From contig NZ_CAKMMF010000025.1 of the NCBI RefSeq assembly GCF_927798095.1, positions 1 to 64,000 on the forward strand: 64,000 nt of DNA, read 5' to 3'. The position numbers were made by a program, and so were the translations under genes. Below, piece after piece: positions 30,841 to 42,000 of this stretch. The notes beneath the pieces were generated by a model. The model was not told where the DNA came from. It made no database searches and saw only the letters and a list, made by a program, of their open reading frames with translations. Every line of letters starts with the position of its first letter. Position 1 is the first letter of the stretch. Origin of the DNA: Paenibacillus plantiphilus. GTDB taxonomy: Bacteria > Bacillota > Bacilli > Paenibacillales > Paenibacillaceae.

Positions 30841-32555
30841 AAAAATGCTTATTTATGTTCAAATGGATGATATTGATATATGTAGTACTGGGTTTTCTGG
30901 TTCAGTTTTTTATTGCTTTTGGCATCAGGACATTTCAAGAACTTGTCGACAAAGTGGTTTTGTCCGTAAGTTTCAACGATGTTGCATCGTATATCGTATT
31001 ATATGGAGCGTTGTTAGCAGGGGCGGTAATAGTTAACTATCTCTTGGAATATCCTCACACCTATTTGTCAAACAGTATATTGGAAAAGTTAAAGGTCATG
31101 GCACTTTCTAAAGTTTCTAAGATCGACTACTCTGCGTACCAAAACATTGGCACAGGAGAAATGATCAAAGTTATCGAAAATGGTGCATCAGCTGGAATGA
31201 ATATCATCCATTCATTCTACTTGAGAATACTGCATGAATTGTTGCCGACTATCATATTCAGTTTATTTTTTATAAGCCTTTATAACTTGAATGCTATGTT
31301 AATTATTGCGGCTGGCTATGTTGTCATTTTCTTCTTAAATAATTTACTTCTACGAATGTTATATCAAATAAAGTCATCTTTACTTGAAAGTCAAGAGAAA
31401 ATGTCTAAATACTCAATCCGAGGGTTTATGGAGTTAGTTGTATTTAGGCTAAATAAGAGATACGAGAAAGAGATTAGGCGTTTACACAATAAGGCGGATG
31501 ACATCGTCAAGAAGAGTACACAAATTAGAATGATCCATGAATCATTTTTCTCCATATTTGCTTTGTTGGTGAATATTATCAAGATATTCGTTTTAGTTTA
31601 TGGGGTTAAAAGTGTTTTGTCCGGTGAATCTTCAATAGGCGTTATTATAGCGCTGATCATGTTAATTGATCAAGTCTATACTCCTATAGCAATATTTAAC
31701 GTGCTTTATGTGGATTACAAGCTGAATCGGGTTACCTATACCCGATTTGAAGAGTTTTTGAATGCACCAGAAGACTTAAACTTAGAAAAGGGAAGAGAAG
31801 TTAAATCCCTAAATGGAAATATCGAGTTTAAAAATGTGGATTTTAGTTACGGAGATTCTAGGCAATTAAGCAATATTACTTTTTCTGTGAAACAAGGGAG
31901 TTACATTGCAATTGTTGGATTAAGTGGTAGTGGGAAGTCAACAATTATCAAATTAATGCTAGGACTCCTAAAGAAAAAATCTGGACATGTATTATATGAT
32001 GGAATCGATATTGATGAGATAAAACTGAACAGTTTATACGATCATGTATCCTATATATCTCAAGAAGCACCGATATTTGATACAACCATAAGGGAAAACA
32101 TTGTCTTTGATAATGAAATAGCTGATGATCAGATTTACGGGATATTGGAAAGAGTTCACTTGAAGGAAAAAGTAGTGAGTTTTCCAAACCGACTGGACAC
32201 TATGGTTGGAGAAAGAGGATTAAAATTATCCGGAGGCGAGAGGCAGCGGTTAGCTTTCGCTAGAATCATTGCTCAGCAAAGAAACATTGTTATACTTGAT
32301 GAACCAGTCTCGGCACTTGATAATATTACCGAGAAAAGTATTATGAACAGTATGTTAAAGATGTTTACTGGTAAGACGTTAATTGTCATCGCACACAGAT
32401 TGCATTTCATCAAACATGTGGACAAGATATTACTGGTTAAAGACGGGCAAATTGTAGATGAAGGTGACTTTGAATATTTAATCAACAGTAGCGTCTATTT
32501 CCAAGAGCTATGGAATAGAGGAGTCCAAAACAAGTCAGAATCGAATGATTGTTGA
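30834..32555 (+). CDS. ABC exporter, fused membrane and ATPase domains
   Basis: A 573-aa half-transporter that works as a dimer in the membrane. About six hydrophobic segments lie in residues 1-300. The nucleotide-binding domain has Walker A GLSGSGKST (about 363-371), signature KLSGGERQR, Walker B IVILDEP and H-loop IAHRL. ATG 30834 follows TTGGAGG; the 33 upstream in-frame residues are not transporter-like. It is AT-rich. Substrate unknown; drug, lipid or peptide export all fit. Confidence 0.85.
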   Translation: MLKKCLFMFKWMILIYVVLGFLVQFFIAFGIRTFQELVDKVVLSVSFNDVASYIVLYGALLAGAVIVNYLLEYPHTYLSNSILEKLKVMALSKVSKIDYSAYQNIGTGEMIKVIENGASAGMNIIHSFYLRILHELLPTIIFSLFFISLYNLNAMLIIAAGYVVIFFLNNLLLRMLYQIKSSLLESQEKMSKYSIRGFMELVVFRLNKRYEKEIRRLHNKADDIVKKSTQIRMIHESFFSIFALLVNIIKIFVLVYGVKSVLSGESSIGVIIALIMLIDQVYTPIAIFNVLYVDYKLNRVTYTRFEEFLNAPEDLNLEKGREVKSLNGNIEFKNVDFSYGDSRQLSNITFSVKQGSYIAIVGLSGSGKSTIIKLMLGLLKKKSGHVLYDGIDIDEIKLNSLYDHVSYISQEAPIFDTTIRENIVFDNEIADDQIYGILERVHLKEKVVSFPNRLDTMVGERGLKLSGGERQRLAFARIIAQQRNIVILDEPVSALDNITEKSIMNSMLKMFTGKTLIVIAHRLHFIKHVDKILLVKDGQIVDEGDFEYLINSSVYFQELWNRGVQNKSESNDC

Positions 32556-32562
32556 TGTAGTA

Positions 32563-32592
32563 AGAGATGATGTTTCGTGACATCATCTCTTT
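32563..32592 (+). terminator. Terminator of the ABC exporter
   Basis: Perfect 11-bp hairpin AGAGATGATGT / ACATCATCTCT with loop TTCGTG, 8 bp after the stop. Confidence 0.75.
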
Positions 32593-32604
32593 CCTCACTT
32601 CTTC

Positions 32605-33420
32605 TTAATAAGTTTTCCAAGTTGCCTTTTGATAACATTTCCAAGATATCCTTTGCTGCTTGCTGTCCGAATAATAGTTATGAATTCTGCGTTTCAATGC
32701 AAGCCAAGTCTCGGGCTGTTCAGATTTTATATTTGGATATTGTTGTTCAAATCTAATATTTGAAATAATATAGACCTTGGTGTAGCAGGCTTGTTTGTTG
32801 CTATATCTGCAAGGCAGTTCCAGCGGATAACCGTCTAAATAGTTGAGCATATCATGGATTTTGAATTGACCACGAAATTCATCGAATAAAATAACATCTT
32901 CGCCTTTATAACTATCGAAGGGATGTATATACTCTCCATCACATGCCTTGTTTTGCCGATGCCTGTTTTGCCCCACATGTATGTCACTTCTAATTCTCGA
33001 AAGACTTCTTTAAATTGTTCGGCTTTGATAATCTGTCTGACCCTCTCTATCTTGTCTGTATGAAGGAGGTACTCAGGGGATTGTTCCATGATTTCATAGT
33101 TTGATGCTCCCGACTTTATAAGGTCATAAAGATCGGCAAGGTCGTTTCTTGCACCAGGCCTCTCAACGGGCATTTCTCCATACTCCTCGAAAGTGCCGGG
33201 TATTATAGTCCCGGTTTTGTTCGGAGGTTCCTCTAGCGATCTCTAAATGCGCTTCAGGGAATCTATTCTTCAAAGTGCTAAATCGGATTGCACTAGAGCA
33301 GACAATATAAATGTGGGTATGATGCGTTTGTCCGGCTTCATCTGCCATGCAATAATATACTAGTGAATTTAGCTTGTTTAGTTCTTCCTTGATTCTTTCG
33401 TGGTCGTAACCCTTTTCCAA
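32605..33420 (-). pseudogene. CRESS-type Rep protein (HUH endonuclease plus SF3 helicase), broken
   Basis: Three overlapping frames form one gene. 33420-33163: HUH motif THHTHIYIV and the nicking-Tyr region NRDY. 33173-32835: MPVERPGARNDLADLYDLI and Walker A WGKTGIGKT. 32976-32605: Walker B DVILFDEFRG and motif C VYIISN of superfamily-3 helicases. It is broken near 33200 (a deletion after NRDY) and near 32935 (a frameshift). The layout is that of Rep proteins of Gram-positive pCRESS plasmids, relatives of circular ssDNA viruses. A dead integrated copy. Confidence 0.8.
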
Positions 33421-33663
33421 AGGATTATTAGGATTATTTTCAAATTGAAATTAAGGACGAGGCGTCGCAACAAGAGCAAAAAGTCATTTAGATGTTTATT
33501 GATGGCTACAGTAGAGAAAATATAATGGAGAATTACAAGATCCCCGCAAGAGAGTTGAAGGAGACCATTGATAGCATATTTGTGAAGTGCGGGTACGATA
33601 AAACAACAATTTTTAGTCGAAATGAGGACTTACTCATGCAAATATCAGAATTTGAAAAAGAGC
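33421..33663. other. Region between the Rep remnant and a terminator
   Basis: Holds the degenerate 5' end of the Rep gene and an 83-codon plus-strand frame (33492-33743). That frame has no ribosome site and runs through a terminator, so I do not call it. Confidence 0.4.
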
Positions 33664-33691
33664 AACCCAGTCCATATGCGGACTGGGTTTT
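33664..33691. terminator. Bidirectional terminator beside the VOC gene
   Basis: CCCAGTCC / GGACTGGG hairpin with TTTT on the plus side. It lies 30 bp beyond the VOC stop on the minus strand. Confidence 0.75.
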
Positions 33692-33718
33692 GGTGAGAAA
33701 GATACAAGGAAAGAAAGT

Positions 33719-34114
33719 CTATTTGGCGTTCTCATCTGGCTGATGGATGCCAAAAATATTGCCTTCCGTGTCGATATAATAGCCTTGCCACGCCATTCCA
33801 GGAAGGGCATACTTGGGTAATGCGACTTTGCCTCCATGATTAACAATGTTCGCTTCCGTAGCATCGTAGTCCCCTACTCCCAAGGTGCATGCATAGCCAT
33901 TCAAGGGCTGGCCTGGCTCCGGGGAAGGGCCTTGGCGCTTCACCAAAGCTCCGTTAATTCCCGGCTCGTTGGCATCACCCGTCACAGCTCCAAAATAGGG
34001 CATTCCCGCATAGCTGCTCCAGTCCTCAAACGTCCATCCGAATACCTCTCCATAAAACGTCTTGGCACGCTCCATGTCATCAACATGAATCTCAAAATGA
34101 ACTAATCTGCCCAT
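33719..34114 (-). CDS. VOC-family (glyoxalase-like) protein
   Basis: A 131-aa protein with two beta-alpha-beta-beta-beta modules. It starts MGRLVHFEIHVDDMERAKTFYGEVFGWTF and ends YYIDTEGNIFGIHQPDE. Members bind a metal and act on small molecules or confer drug resistance; the substrate is unknown. GGAGG lies 6 nt before ATG. Confidence 0.9.
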   Translation of the reverse strand: MGRLVHFEIHVDDMERAKTFYGEVFGWTFEDWSSYAGMPYFGAVTGDANEPGINGALVKRQGPSPEPGQPLNGYACTLGVGDYDATEANIVNHGGKVALPKYALPGMAWQGYYIDTEGNIFGIHQPDENAK

Positions 34115-34402
34115 AATTACCTCCTGTGTACTGATTTTAGTACCCCTTTAATTAATTTTGTTTTCCATTGGATTTTCCTGCTTTAGTATTTTGGTTTTGT
34201 GTGAAGTATACATTTTCATAACATAGTCCATTGGAAACGGAATCATTTCCATCATTGGTCGAGGCTGTCCTTGTTATCGCGGGGAACGAGAGTGTCCAGT
34301 ACTGCAGGGGTATACCGTTATACCCATTATACCCGGTCTTATTGGAGATAACGTTAAATTCGTGTCAAATTCGAACGACAAGTTAAATTAGCAAATTACT
34401 AA

Positions 34403-34430
34403 TTGAAATTAACTTAAAAAAAGTTATAAT
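34403..34430 (+). promoter_or_regulatory. Promoter of the azoreductase gene
   Basis: TTGAAA (34403-34408), 16-bp spacer, TATAAT (34425-34430). A small palindrome AGTAA-ATA-TTACT just downstream may be an operator. Further upstream, at 34308-34340, TATACC-type repeats form another palindromic patch. Confidence 0.7.
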
Positions 34431-34484
34431 AGATAAGTAAGTAAATATTACTGTAACCATTAAACTTGGAGGGAAGTTATAATT

Positions 34485-35120
34485 ATGTCAACTGTACTGT
34501 ATATTACTGCACACCCGCATGATCACTCAACATCGTTTAGTCTCGCTGTAGGTGAGGAGTTTATTAACGCTTATAGCGAAGCAAACCCTACAGATAAAGT
34601 CATTCGTCTTGATCTATTCAATCTGGATATTCCTGCAATTGATGCTGATGTATTTAGTGGTTGGGGAAAACTTCAATCAGGAAGTGCATTTGACCAACTA
34701 TCAGATGCTGAACAAGCAAAAGTAGCACGTTTAGGTGAAATCGTGGATCAGTTTGTTGCTGCGGACAAGTATGTTTTTGTTTCCCCAATGTGGAATTTCT
34801 CATTCCCGCCAGTTTTGAAAGCATACATTGATGCTGTTTCCGTTGCGGGTAAAACGTTCAAATATACGCCAGAGGGTCCTGTAGGTCTGCTTACTGACAA
34901 AAAAGGATTGCATATTCAAGCTAGTGGCGGAGTATATTCGGAGGGGCCTGCTGCTGTGATGGAAAGCGGTTTTAGCTACCTGAAGAAAATCTCGCTGTTC
35001 TACGGAATTCCTTCCTTTGAACCCCTTTTTGTAGAAGGTATGGCTTTATCGCAAGATCAAGGCCAAGCGATCAAAGAGAAAGCGATTGTTAAAGCAAAAG
35101 AGGTTGCAGCCAGCTTCTAA
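34485..35120 (+). CDS. azoR: FMN-dependent NADH-azoreductase
   Basis: Flavodoxin-fold quinone/azo reductase. The 211-aa protein starts [20 protein letters not shown] and has [19 protein letters not shown] and the FMN-binding [11 protein letters not shown]. It reduces quinones and azo dyes as electrophile detoxification. GGAGGG precedes ATG. Confidence 0.93.
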   Translation: MSTVLYITAHPHDHSTSFSLAVGEEFINAYSEANPTDKVIRLDLFNLDIPAIDADVFSGWGKLQSGSAFDQLSDAEQAKVARLGEIVDQFVAADKYVFVSPMWNFSFPPVLKAYIDAVSVAGKTFKYTPEGPVGLLTDKKGLHIQASGGVYSEGPAAVMESGFSYLKKISLFYGIPSFEPLFVEGMALSQDQGQAIKEKAIVKAKEVAASF

Positions 35121-35141
35121 GTTCTATAATGGATAGCATAC

Positions 35142-35178
35142 AAAAAACTGCCAAGATATTGTCTTGGCAGTTTTTTTA
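35142..35178. terminator. Terminator after azoR
   Basis: CTGCCAAGA / TCTTGGCAG hairpin with loop TATTG and seven T; A-run on the other side. Confidence 0.9.
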
Positions 35179-35223
35179 GATTAAGACTGCTGCACATATT
35201 TTGAAGGAACATTCTGTAGACAG

Positions 35224-35553
35224 ATGATTCATTGTTCACGATCCTCGTTCGGAATGCAGGGGCATATAGAACAGCTTAGGAAGACAAATATTTCTGGAGC
35301 CATTAGTGACACCATATGCAGCGACAACGCGTTTAGGCGGAACGGCATCGATGAGCGCGATTGTCGAAGCGGCTCCGATGAAAGAAGCACCGATGCCGAC
35401 GAGTGCAAGGGACCAAACGTACGTGAGGTACCCGCTCCCCTCCTTTAGTACTGTAAGAAAGAGGACGCGAACTCCTTCCATGAAGGTTCCTCCAATAATG
35501 AGTTTCAGATATCCGATACGAGAGGCGATCGTGCTGCAGTCCTGAACGGTCAA
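35224..35553 (-). pseudogene. MFS transporter remnant
   Basis: The minus strand reads membrane-transport-like sequence (GYLTYVWSLALVGIGASFIGA, ALIDAVPPKRVVAAYGVTNG) without a proper start or C-terminus. The order of the pieces looks rearranged. Dead fragment of a major-facilitator permease. Confidence 0.55.
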
Positions 35554-35703
35554 CCAGGTGTACTAATAATTTTGCTATCCGAACAGCTTGGGGGGAATCT
35601 CCTGCACGATGCTGTTCTTTTTTATTGCCAAATCACTCAACATTTTTCGTAGTCTATCTGTAATTTAGAATAAAACTTCAAAACAGATTTATTCAATTCA
35701 TAC

Positions 35704-35734
35704 AATTGAACTTATAGGTTAAATTATGTATGAT
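35704..35734 (+). promoter_or_regulatory. Promoter and XRE-type operator of the ssp operon
   Basis: TTGAAC (35706-35711), 17-bp spacer, TATGAT (35729-35734). A palindrome with arms AATTGAACT and GGTTAAATT around TATA (35704-35725) covers the -35 box. It matches 17 of 21 positions of the perfect palindrome ahead of the XRE gene at 49854. Confidence 0.7.
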
Positions 35735-35802
35735 AGAAAATATGGAAAAGGTGACTATTGATTCATAGATTTAGGACTTGAGTAGCTAATTGGGGGGAAA
35801 TG

Positions 35803-37476
35803 ATGAATTCATTTGTTCAATACCTGGACCAATTTAACGTTCTGTCGCCAAATCACGCCAAAATATACGATGAATATACAAGTAGCGCGGATGCCTATCG
35901 ACTCTCTATCCAAACGAGAATAGAGCAATTTCTGCTGTCGATATTCAAGGATGCGCCGCGCAGCATCATTATGACCGGGAACGCGGGTGACGGAAAGACC
36001 AGATTGTGCAGAACGGTGTATGAGTCATTAACCGGGCAGCCCCTGCAGCAATGGCCGGAAAGTGGAATGATGGAAATTTCATTTAATCAGGGCACGCTTA
36101 TTATCGTGAAGGATTTGTCTGAGCTTACAGAGGCAGTTATATACGAGAATCTGACTCAGCTACAGAACGAGATTAGGGGAGATCATGCTCGAAATATCTA
36201 TTATCTCATCGCAGCTAATGAGGGGAAGCTAACAAAATTTCTATCCCAGAATAGTTCGCTTCAGGATTTATCTGGGTTGGTCAAAGATCGGTTCATGGAT
36301 CATACAAAGAATGACCAGAACCTATATCTTGTCAATTTGCAGGATGTAACCTCTTCTATCTACGCCGCTCGTATTATGGAGGAATGGAATCGGGAGGAGA
36401 ATTGGGCGGATTGCGACACTTGCAGAAAATCGGCTAATTGTGTCATCCGCCTGAATCATCGCAGAATGTCCCAAGAGAGTGTTAGAGAAAGGCTTGCTGA
36501 ACAGTACCGATTGCTGGACTGTCTCGGCGTTCATGTTACGATGCGCGAGATTCTCATTCATATGAGCTACGTCCTGACAGGCGGTCTAACTTGTGATCAA
36601 GTACTGAATGCGGACTACAAAGCGATTGAGAAGCAAGCCAAGCGTGTTTACTATAATAACTTTTATGGGGCTGAGCTTCCGGATGGAGGTTCAATTGAGC
36701 AGGGGGCAGTACAATATTTCCGAGAACTAGATCCCGGCCGGTTATCTGTATCCTCCATTGACGATTATTTACTTAATGGAGATATTAGCGGTGAGGGTGA
36801 GATTGTAGACAAGCATGCCCGGCTGTTTGATGAAGAGATCGACTTGTTGTTCGGCTATTATCGCAAGCAGATTGAGATGTACCGCAGTCAGGATGCGAAC
36901 AGAGATTCCGGCAAAATCGTGGAGCTGATGCCTGGTTTCAGACGCAAATATTTTTTTGAATCTGATGAGGGGGATGTCGGCAACCGTAGGAAGTTGGTTC
37001 CATATCTGCACTTTCACACGTTTACAGAAAGTCTCATCAATCGTCAGAAGCAATCCGCTATTCGCAAGGAATTGATTCATGGATTAAATCATGCTTTTTC
37101 CAAAAAGCTGATTGATCGGGCTGAAAGCCAGTTGTTCGCGGTAAACGAAAATTTGCTGATCCACGAGTCCTTTTCGACCAGTCAGACAGTTTTAAATGTT
37201 GAACCGGAACGCTCGGATATTGATTATAAACCATCAAAGTTGTTTATTACGGTCAACCATGGACCGAAGCTGGAAGTGAAGCTGCCGGTTTTTGAATATT
37301 TGCTACGGCTGGCAAGTGGCGGGCTGTACGTTACGCTGAAGCAGGAAGTGGATATATTGCTGGGTACATTCAGAAATGATCTGATTAACCGCAGTGAACT
37401 GGATGAGTTCATGCTGCAAGTGCTGGCTATGGATTCGAACAAAGGCGTATACAAGCGCCACGATATTAATATTTGA
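35803..37476 (+). CDS. SspF/DptF-like phosphorothioation-dependent restriction protein
   Basis: A 557-aa P-loop protein, first of six co-directional genes. Walker A is MTGNAGDGKTR (about residues 57-67), a sensor-like LIAANEGK follows, and a cysteine cluster CDTCRKSANC (about 205-215) may bind zinc. The second of two adjacent ATGs (35803) has better spacing from GGGGGG. The call rests on operon position ahead of an FtsK-type giant and a phosphorothioation module, as in sspFGH or dptFGH; sequence similarity could not be tested. It overlaps the next frame near its stop. Confidence 0.6.
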   Translation: MNSFVQYLDQFNVLSPNHAKIYDEYTSSADAYRLSIQTRIEQFLLSIFKDAPRSIIMTGNAGDGKTRLCRTVYESLTGQPLQQWPESGMMEISFNQGTLIIVKDLSELTEAVIYENLTQLQNEIRGDHARNIYYLIAANEGKLTKFLSQNSSLQDLSGLVKDRFMDHTKNDQNLYLVNLQDVTSSIYAARIMEEWNREENWADCDTCRKSANCVIRLNHRRMSQESVRERLAEQYRLLDCLGVHVTMREILIHMSYVLTGGLTCDQVLNADYKAIEKQAKRVYYNNFYGAELPDGGSIEQGAVQYFRELDPGRLSVSSIDDYLLNGDISGEGEIVDKHARLFDEEIDLLFGYYRKQIEMYRSQDANRDSGKIVELMPGFRRKYFFESDEGDVGNRRKLVPYLHFHTFTESLINRQKQSAIRKELIHGLNHAFSKKLIDRAESQLFAVNENLLIHESFSTSQTVLNVEPERSDIDYKPSKLFITVNHGPKLEVKLPVFEYLLRLASGGLYVTLKQEVDILLGTFRNDLINRSELDEFMLQVLAMDSNKGVYKRHDINI

Positions 37477-37493
37477 CGCGGAGGCGCTGCGAT

Positions 37494-39083
37494 ATGTCTA
37501 CAGTTGAAGCTACAAATAAGCGGGAAGATTTCACTTCACAGCTATCGTCAGATATTTGGGGACATCGGTTTAAAGATGGACAGCGTGGGCCTGAGTATGT
37601 ACTGGAATTCTTGAACGTGTTGTTTGGCGCCAAGTATTCCTTTGATGACGATGAATACAGCCGCAAGCGGTCGGTAGGCTTACGGGAGTTTATTTTTGAA
37701 GGCGTTAAGGAAGGCAAGGGATCTAATACTATTCTAGCTGTGGCAGAAGAGAAGAAAGAGAAGCTGGTTCAGTCGGTTCAGGAAAGCAACTATTTAGTGC
37801 TAAAGCAATTTCTACGCAATTTAGAAGTTGTGCTGTATGACACGGATGGTAAGGAGGCCGATCGTTCCTGGTTTGCGAGGTCGCTCTATCCGCTACATGA
37901 ATCGTTGTTATACGTCGAGCTTCGTAAGAAGGGTGACAATCTCTCGTTCGAACGCAATTTTTTTGCTAGAGGCGGGGAACTGTATTTTCTAATGCTTGCC
38001 CACGGCACAGATAAGCACAGAGAGAGAAGGCAATTTATTGAGAGCCGCTTCCGACAGTTGCTGACGAGAAACAAGATTATTGAGAAAGTGGTTAATAAAA
38101 TTACATCCGTTTTCGAAGAATCAGAACCTTATAATGATCGTCCCTGCAAGCTTCGTACCACAACACAAGATGGGAATGTGCCCATATTGCCGGCAAACGC
38201 CCCGCAGACTAACGGTCCTTTATTCGAAGCGTTCGGAGATGAACTTCAAGGGCTGCTACTCCTTGATCTGGACATCCATGAAATGTTCTACCTGCTTATA
38301 TCGCTCATTTGCTTTCAACTGGGCCGTTACATGCATGAACGGGCGCTTCTTGAGCCCGGGCCGTTGATTTATTTCTTCGATTGCATGGATGGAAAGAACC
38401 GCCAAATCTCGCAGCTTGCCGCCAGCAGCTATGAGCAGCACGAGAGCCTGATTAAAGCGAGATTCGAGGATGAATTAGAGCGCAAGGCTGAGGAGGTGTT
38501 TGGGACTCCTGACAATATTGAGCAGCAACTGCCGCACTGGAAGGCTAATCCTGATGTATTCTTCGAGAAGCTGGGACTTGGCAAAATGCGCAGCCGAAAG
38601 GAAGCTATCAAGCGTGTATTGTTGCGTTGCGGCAATGCGGAGGATGTATTAAGCAGGCTGAAGAGCAGTATTCGCGAAGCGGTAGCCGCCCAGCTAAAGC
38701 AGCTTCAAATTACACGCGTCCTGTCACGAGATGGAGGGTTTGCAACTTATCGGCGCGGATCAGCTTCCAATTATCGGTATACGATATCCGATTCATTTCT
38801 GCAAATGCTCGTATTCACAAAGGTAAAGCCAGGCGAGAAGATGGAATATCATGACTTTCTAGAAGTATTGTATCGCGATTACGGAGTTGTGATAGGAGAA
38901 ACGCAGGCGAAGCTATCGGGCCTGTATGTGAAATCCAGGCTAAATATTCGCTATTTTCAGGACAATGAGAAGGCGCTTCGTGAGAAGCTGCGGCATAACG
39001 GTCTTCTGATGGAATTTTCCGATGCTACGGCAATGATTCAGAATCCTTATACGGAGTGCCCAAAGGAGGTCCAATATGCATAG
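37494..39083 (+). CDS. SspG/DptG-like restriction subunit
   Basis: A 529-aa protein without a motif I recognise; mixed alpha/beta with charged helices, starting MSTVEATNKREDFTSQL. GCGGAGG lies upstream of ATG 37494; the upstream TTG (37473) is less likely. It lies 17 bp after gene F and overlaps gene H by 8 bp. The tight coupling and middle position match the G subunit of Dpt/Ssp restriction modules. Function inferred from position only. Confidence 0.55.
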   Translation: MSTVEATNKREDFTSQLSSDIWGHRFKDGQRGPEYVLEFLNVLFGAKYSFDDDEYSRKRSVGLREFIFEGVKEGKGSNTILAVAEEKKEKLVQSVQESNYLVLKQFLRNLEVVLYDTDGKEADRSWFARSLYPLHESLLYVELRKKGDNLSFERNFFARGGELYFLMLAHGTDKHRERRQFIESRFRQLLTRNKIIEKVVNKITSVFEESEPYNDRPCKLRTTTQDGNVPILPANAPQTNGPLFEAFGDELQGLLLLDLDIHEMFYLLISLICFQLGRYMHERALLEPGPLIYFFDCMDGKNRQISQLAASSYEQHESLIKARFEDELERKAEEVFGTPDNIEQQLPHWKANPDVFFEKLGLGKMRSRKEAIKRVLLRCGNAEDVLSRLKSSIREAVAAQLKQLQITRVLSRDGGFATYRRGSASNYRYTISDSFLQMLVFTKVKPGEKMEYHDFLEVLYRDYGVVIGETQAKLSGLYVKSRLNIRYFQDNEKALREKLRHNGLLMEFSDATAMIQNPYTECPKEVQYA

Positions 39084-42000
39084 CTCCGCCAGGCAGCTGT
39101 TGGGTGAGTGGGTCGTGGCGCTGGTGCTTGGCTATTTCGGCCAACAGAGGAGCGTACACAGCGATAAACTGTTCACAAGGATTGCGGGTATTGATGATAC
39201 AGCATGGAGCGATGTGCTGCATGCATTTCAACAGGCGGAAGATAAGCTGGGGGGGTACTATCGGCCGATTCTTCGAACGTTAACGAGAGTCGAAGGTTTC
39301 GACTGCTATCAGTGCAAGGAGCATGAGACGAGCACTTGGCTACGGAACAATAATGCATCAGGTGACGCACTAATTATTTTCATGAATGAAAGGTCGGCAG
39401 AGGCACAAAGTCTGGAAAATATTTTCACAATTGATGAGGCCCGTCTTCTGAGTGCGGAAGGACTGGAGGTACTATACCGGCTGCTCTCGGAGACGTACAG
39501 ATACTATGGGACAGAACTCGAAACGTTACAGACGTTTATGGGTATATACGGCCGGATTTCAGAGCCGCAGTTACAGAATGTGCTTGCATTTCTGTCGGCC
39601 ATTATTGAGGATGAGCAGCTATCGATGGTAGACAAGGTTCAGAGGAATCTGAATCAGTTGTTATTGTTCCGTGACGCCAAGCTTACTATCAAGACTACTG
39701 AAGGATATGTTAGGCTCAAGCGCAATTTTCAACTATCACGGCTGGAGAAGGAAGGCCGAGCATCGCAAAAGCATGAGTTTATTGAAAGTCTTGATGATTA
39801 TATCGAAAAGACGACGGATGAGCAGGATGAGCACGAGCTCTGGCAAAAGGTGGCCCCGGAATTGTTCCGACAGCAGGTCCTTGCGTTTATTCATAACCAA
39901 TCGGCCGAGCTGTTTCAATACGAATACGATGATGTTGCCGCTGCACTCAATTTCAAGGCAGGTAAGAAAAAACTGAATGAGCGTGTCAATGAATTCAAGG
40001 AGTTTGTTGAAACAAAAGGGGCTTGGTCGGAGGATCGGGATGGCTTGCTTTCAGAGACGCTTGAGGCCATGGATGACACCCCTGATCCTGACAAAATACA
40101 AGAGTTCCTTGATGAGTTCATCGGTGAATTGCAGGATAATCCGAAGCTGCGCAAGGATCTTGAGAGAACGATTGTCAGGCAGAGACAGCATGCGGAATAT
40201 ACGGAGCTGAACGATGCGCTTCTTAGGGAGAGTATTCTGCTGCTTGAGAAGTATGCCGAGGAACTGGGACCTGACGTGAAATTTGTACTTAGCGTTACGG
40301 ATTCCAGTGTCAATGAGCAGAATGCGAAGGCGCTCAGGTTCCATCTATTCCAGTTAGAGCGACTAACTGGATATATTGCATTTAATGAAACTTCAATAAA
40401 TGAGTCAAATGATAAGACAGGGAATGACATCGCTTTTCAGCTTGTCTTGTATATAGATGGAAAAGAGATGGATAGAAGCAAATTCAAGCTTATACAAGCC
40501 TTTTCCGGCATGCTGTGCGGGATGATGGAGCGATTCCAGGATTGTGGCTATGTGCCCTATGTTCAAAAGTATTATGGCGATGATGTGAGATCGGTCAATG
40601 TGATAGAGGTCCTCCAAGCGCGAGTAAGCGGTGATGTGATGCTTGGCCAAACGGAGATGAGTGAGGCGGCAGCTGCATTTGGGGAATTTGTTGAATTCTT
40701 CACAGCCGAACTATTAAGCGCGCTGCAAAACGGATTATGCAGCATAGCATTTGATGTGCTGGAAGAGCGACTGGAACTTATTCTGGAGAAGGCAAATCAA
40801 TCACCGCTGTTATTGGTACATATCTATCAGCATGTGGACTGTCTTGGTGCATATGATAGCTACAATTGCAAGGTTACGGACAGGGTGGGCTTTGCCCAAG
40901 AACGGTTGGTTACATTGCTGAATCCGCTTAGGCTGCTCGGCTATTCCAAGCGAATTTCACTAATTCGAACCGAACTGATGCATTGGATTTTCCCCAAGCA
41001 GGCATCCTTGAATGATGTCAGCGAGATGGACGCCTATTTTCAGCAACTGCAAGAGCGTACTTCACGACTGTCTCCGCATTATTTTGCCGTTAATGGCGGG
41101 CCGGATCAGTATCTGATTGAGCGACAAGAGAGAATGGGCGAAGGAACATTCGCTTTGAATGGTCGGAGCAGTGGAGAGGAGCAACTTGTCGGTACCTTTG
41201 CCGAGGAGCTTCTCTCTACGGTCAAAACTTATCTTGAGGTGTATCCGTATGCTCGTGATGGTCTGGACATTGTTTTTCTCTACTGCTCTCATGCGGATTA
41301 TGTCAAACGCGCTGTCGAGCAGATTTTCAGGCATACAAATGTCCGCAAGGTGAAAGTAGCTGTTCATAGCGAGTCAAGAGGAGCAGCAATTTATGAAGAA
41401 CTGAATAGCTGGATCAATCAGGAGGAGGAGTATTCTGAAAGACATAACAGCTTTCCGAAGGTTGAAATACAGACCATTGCCGAGCAGTCGATTAATGCCG
41501 TAATGAGATTTGTAACCGAGTCACTGCCTGATGCGGACATCGGTGTGCTGGTCAACTATTTCGGTCAGTCGTCCAGTGTCCAGTATAGACAGGAAAAGGT
41601 GACGGTGAAGGATTCTGATGACTGGTTCGATACGATCTATCGGGAGCCGTTGAAGAAAGAGGATGCAATTAAGCGGGTTAGTCTGGTCAGCGAGAAGCTG
41701 CCCAAGCTGATGCAATATTATTATAGAATGCAATATATGCTTCATAATGGCGAGGCTCTTGCGCCTGAAGAGCATTATTTGCTGCGGAATGTCATCTCAC
41801 TGACCAAACAGTCGGATGCTGAACTGATCAACTTTATGCACGAGCGCTTTAACTGGTCGCTCATAATCGATCGTTATTTGGACAAAACGCTGCTGCGGCA
41901 GGTATCCTCCAAAGCGCAAATTATTAAGTATAAATCGAATGCCGGCAAGGATAAAGGGTTCAGAACGCTAGTATCCTCGTCAAAGTATATCCGTAAACTG

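Noticed and set aside
33492-33743. 83-codon plus-strand frame
   Set aside because: No ribosome site, and a strong hairpin terminator lies inside it.
34436-34455. TAATATTAC-like ssDNA replicon origin near the CRESS Rep remnant
   Set aside because: Only a partial match, inside the azoR leader and about 1 kb from the Rep; no stem-loop around it.
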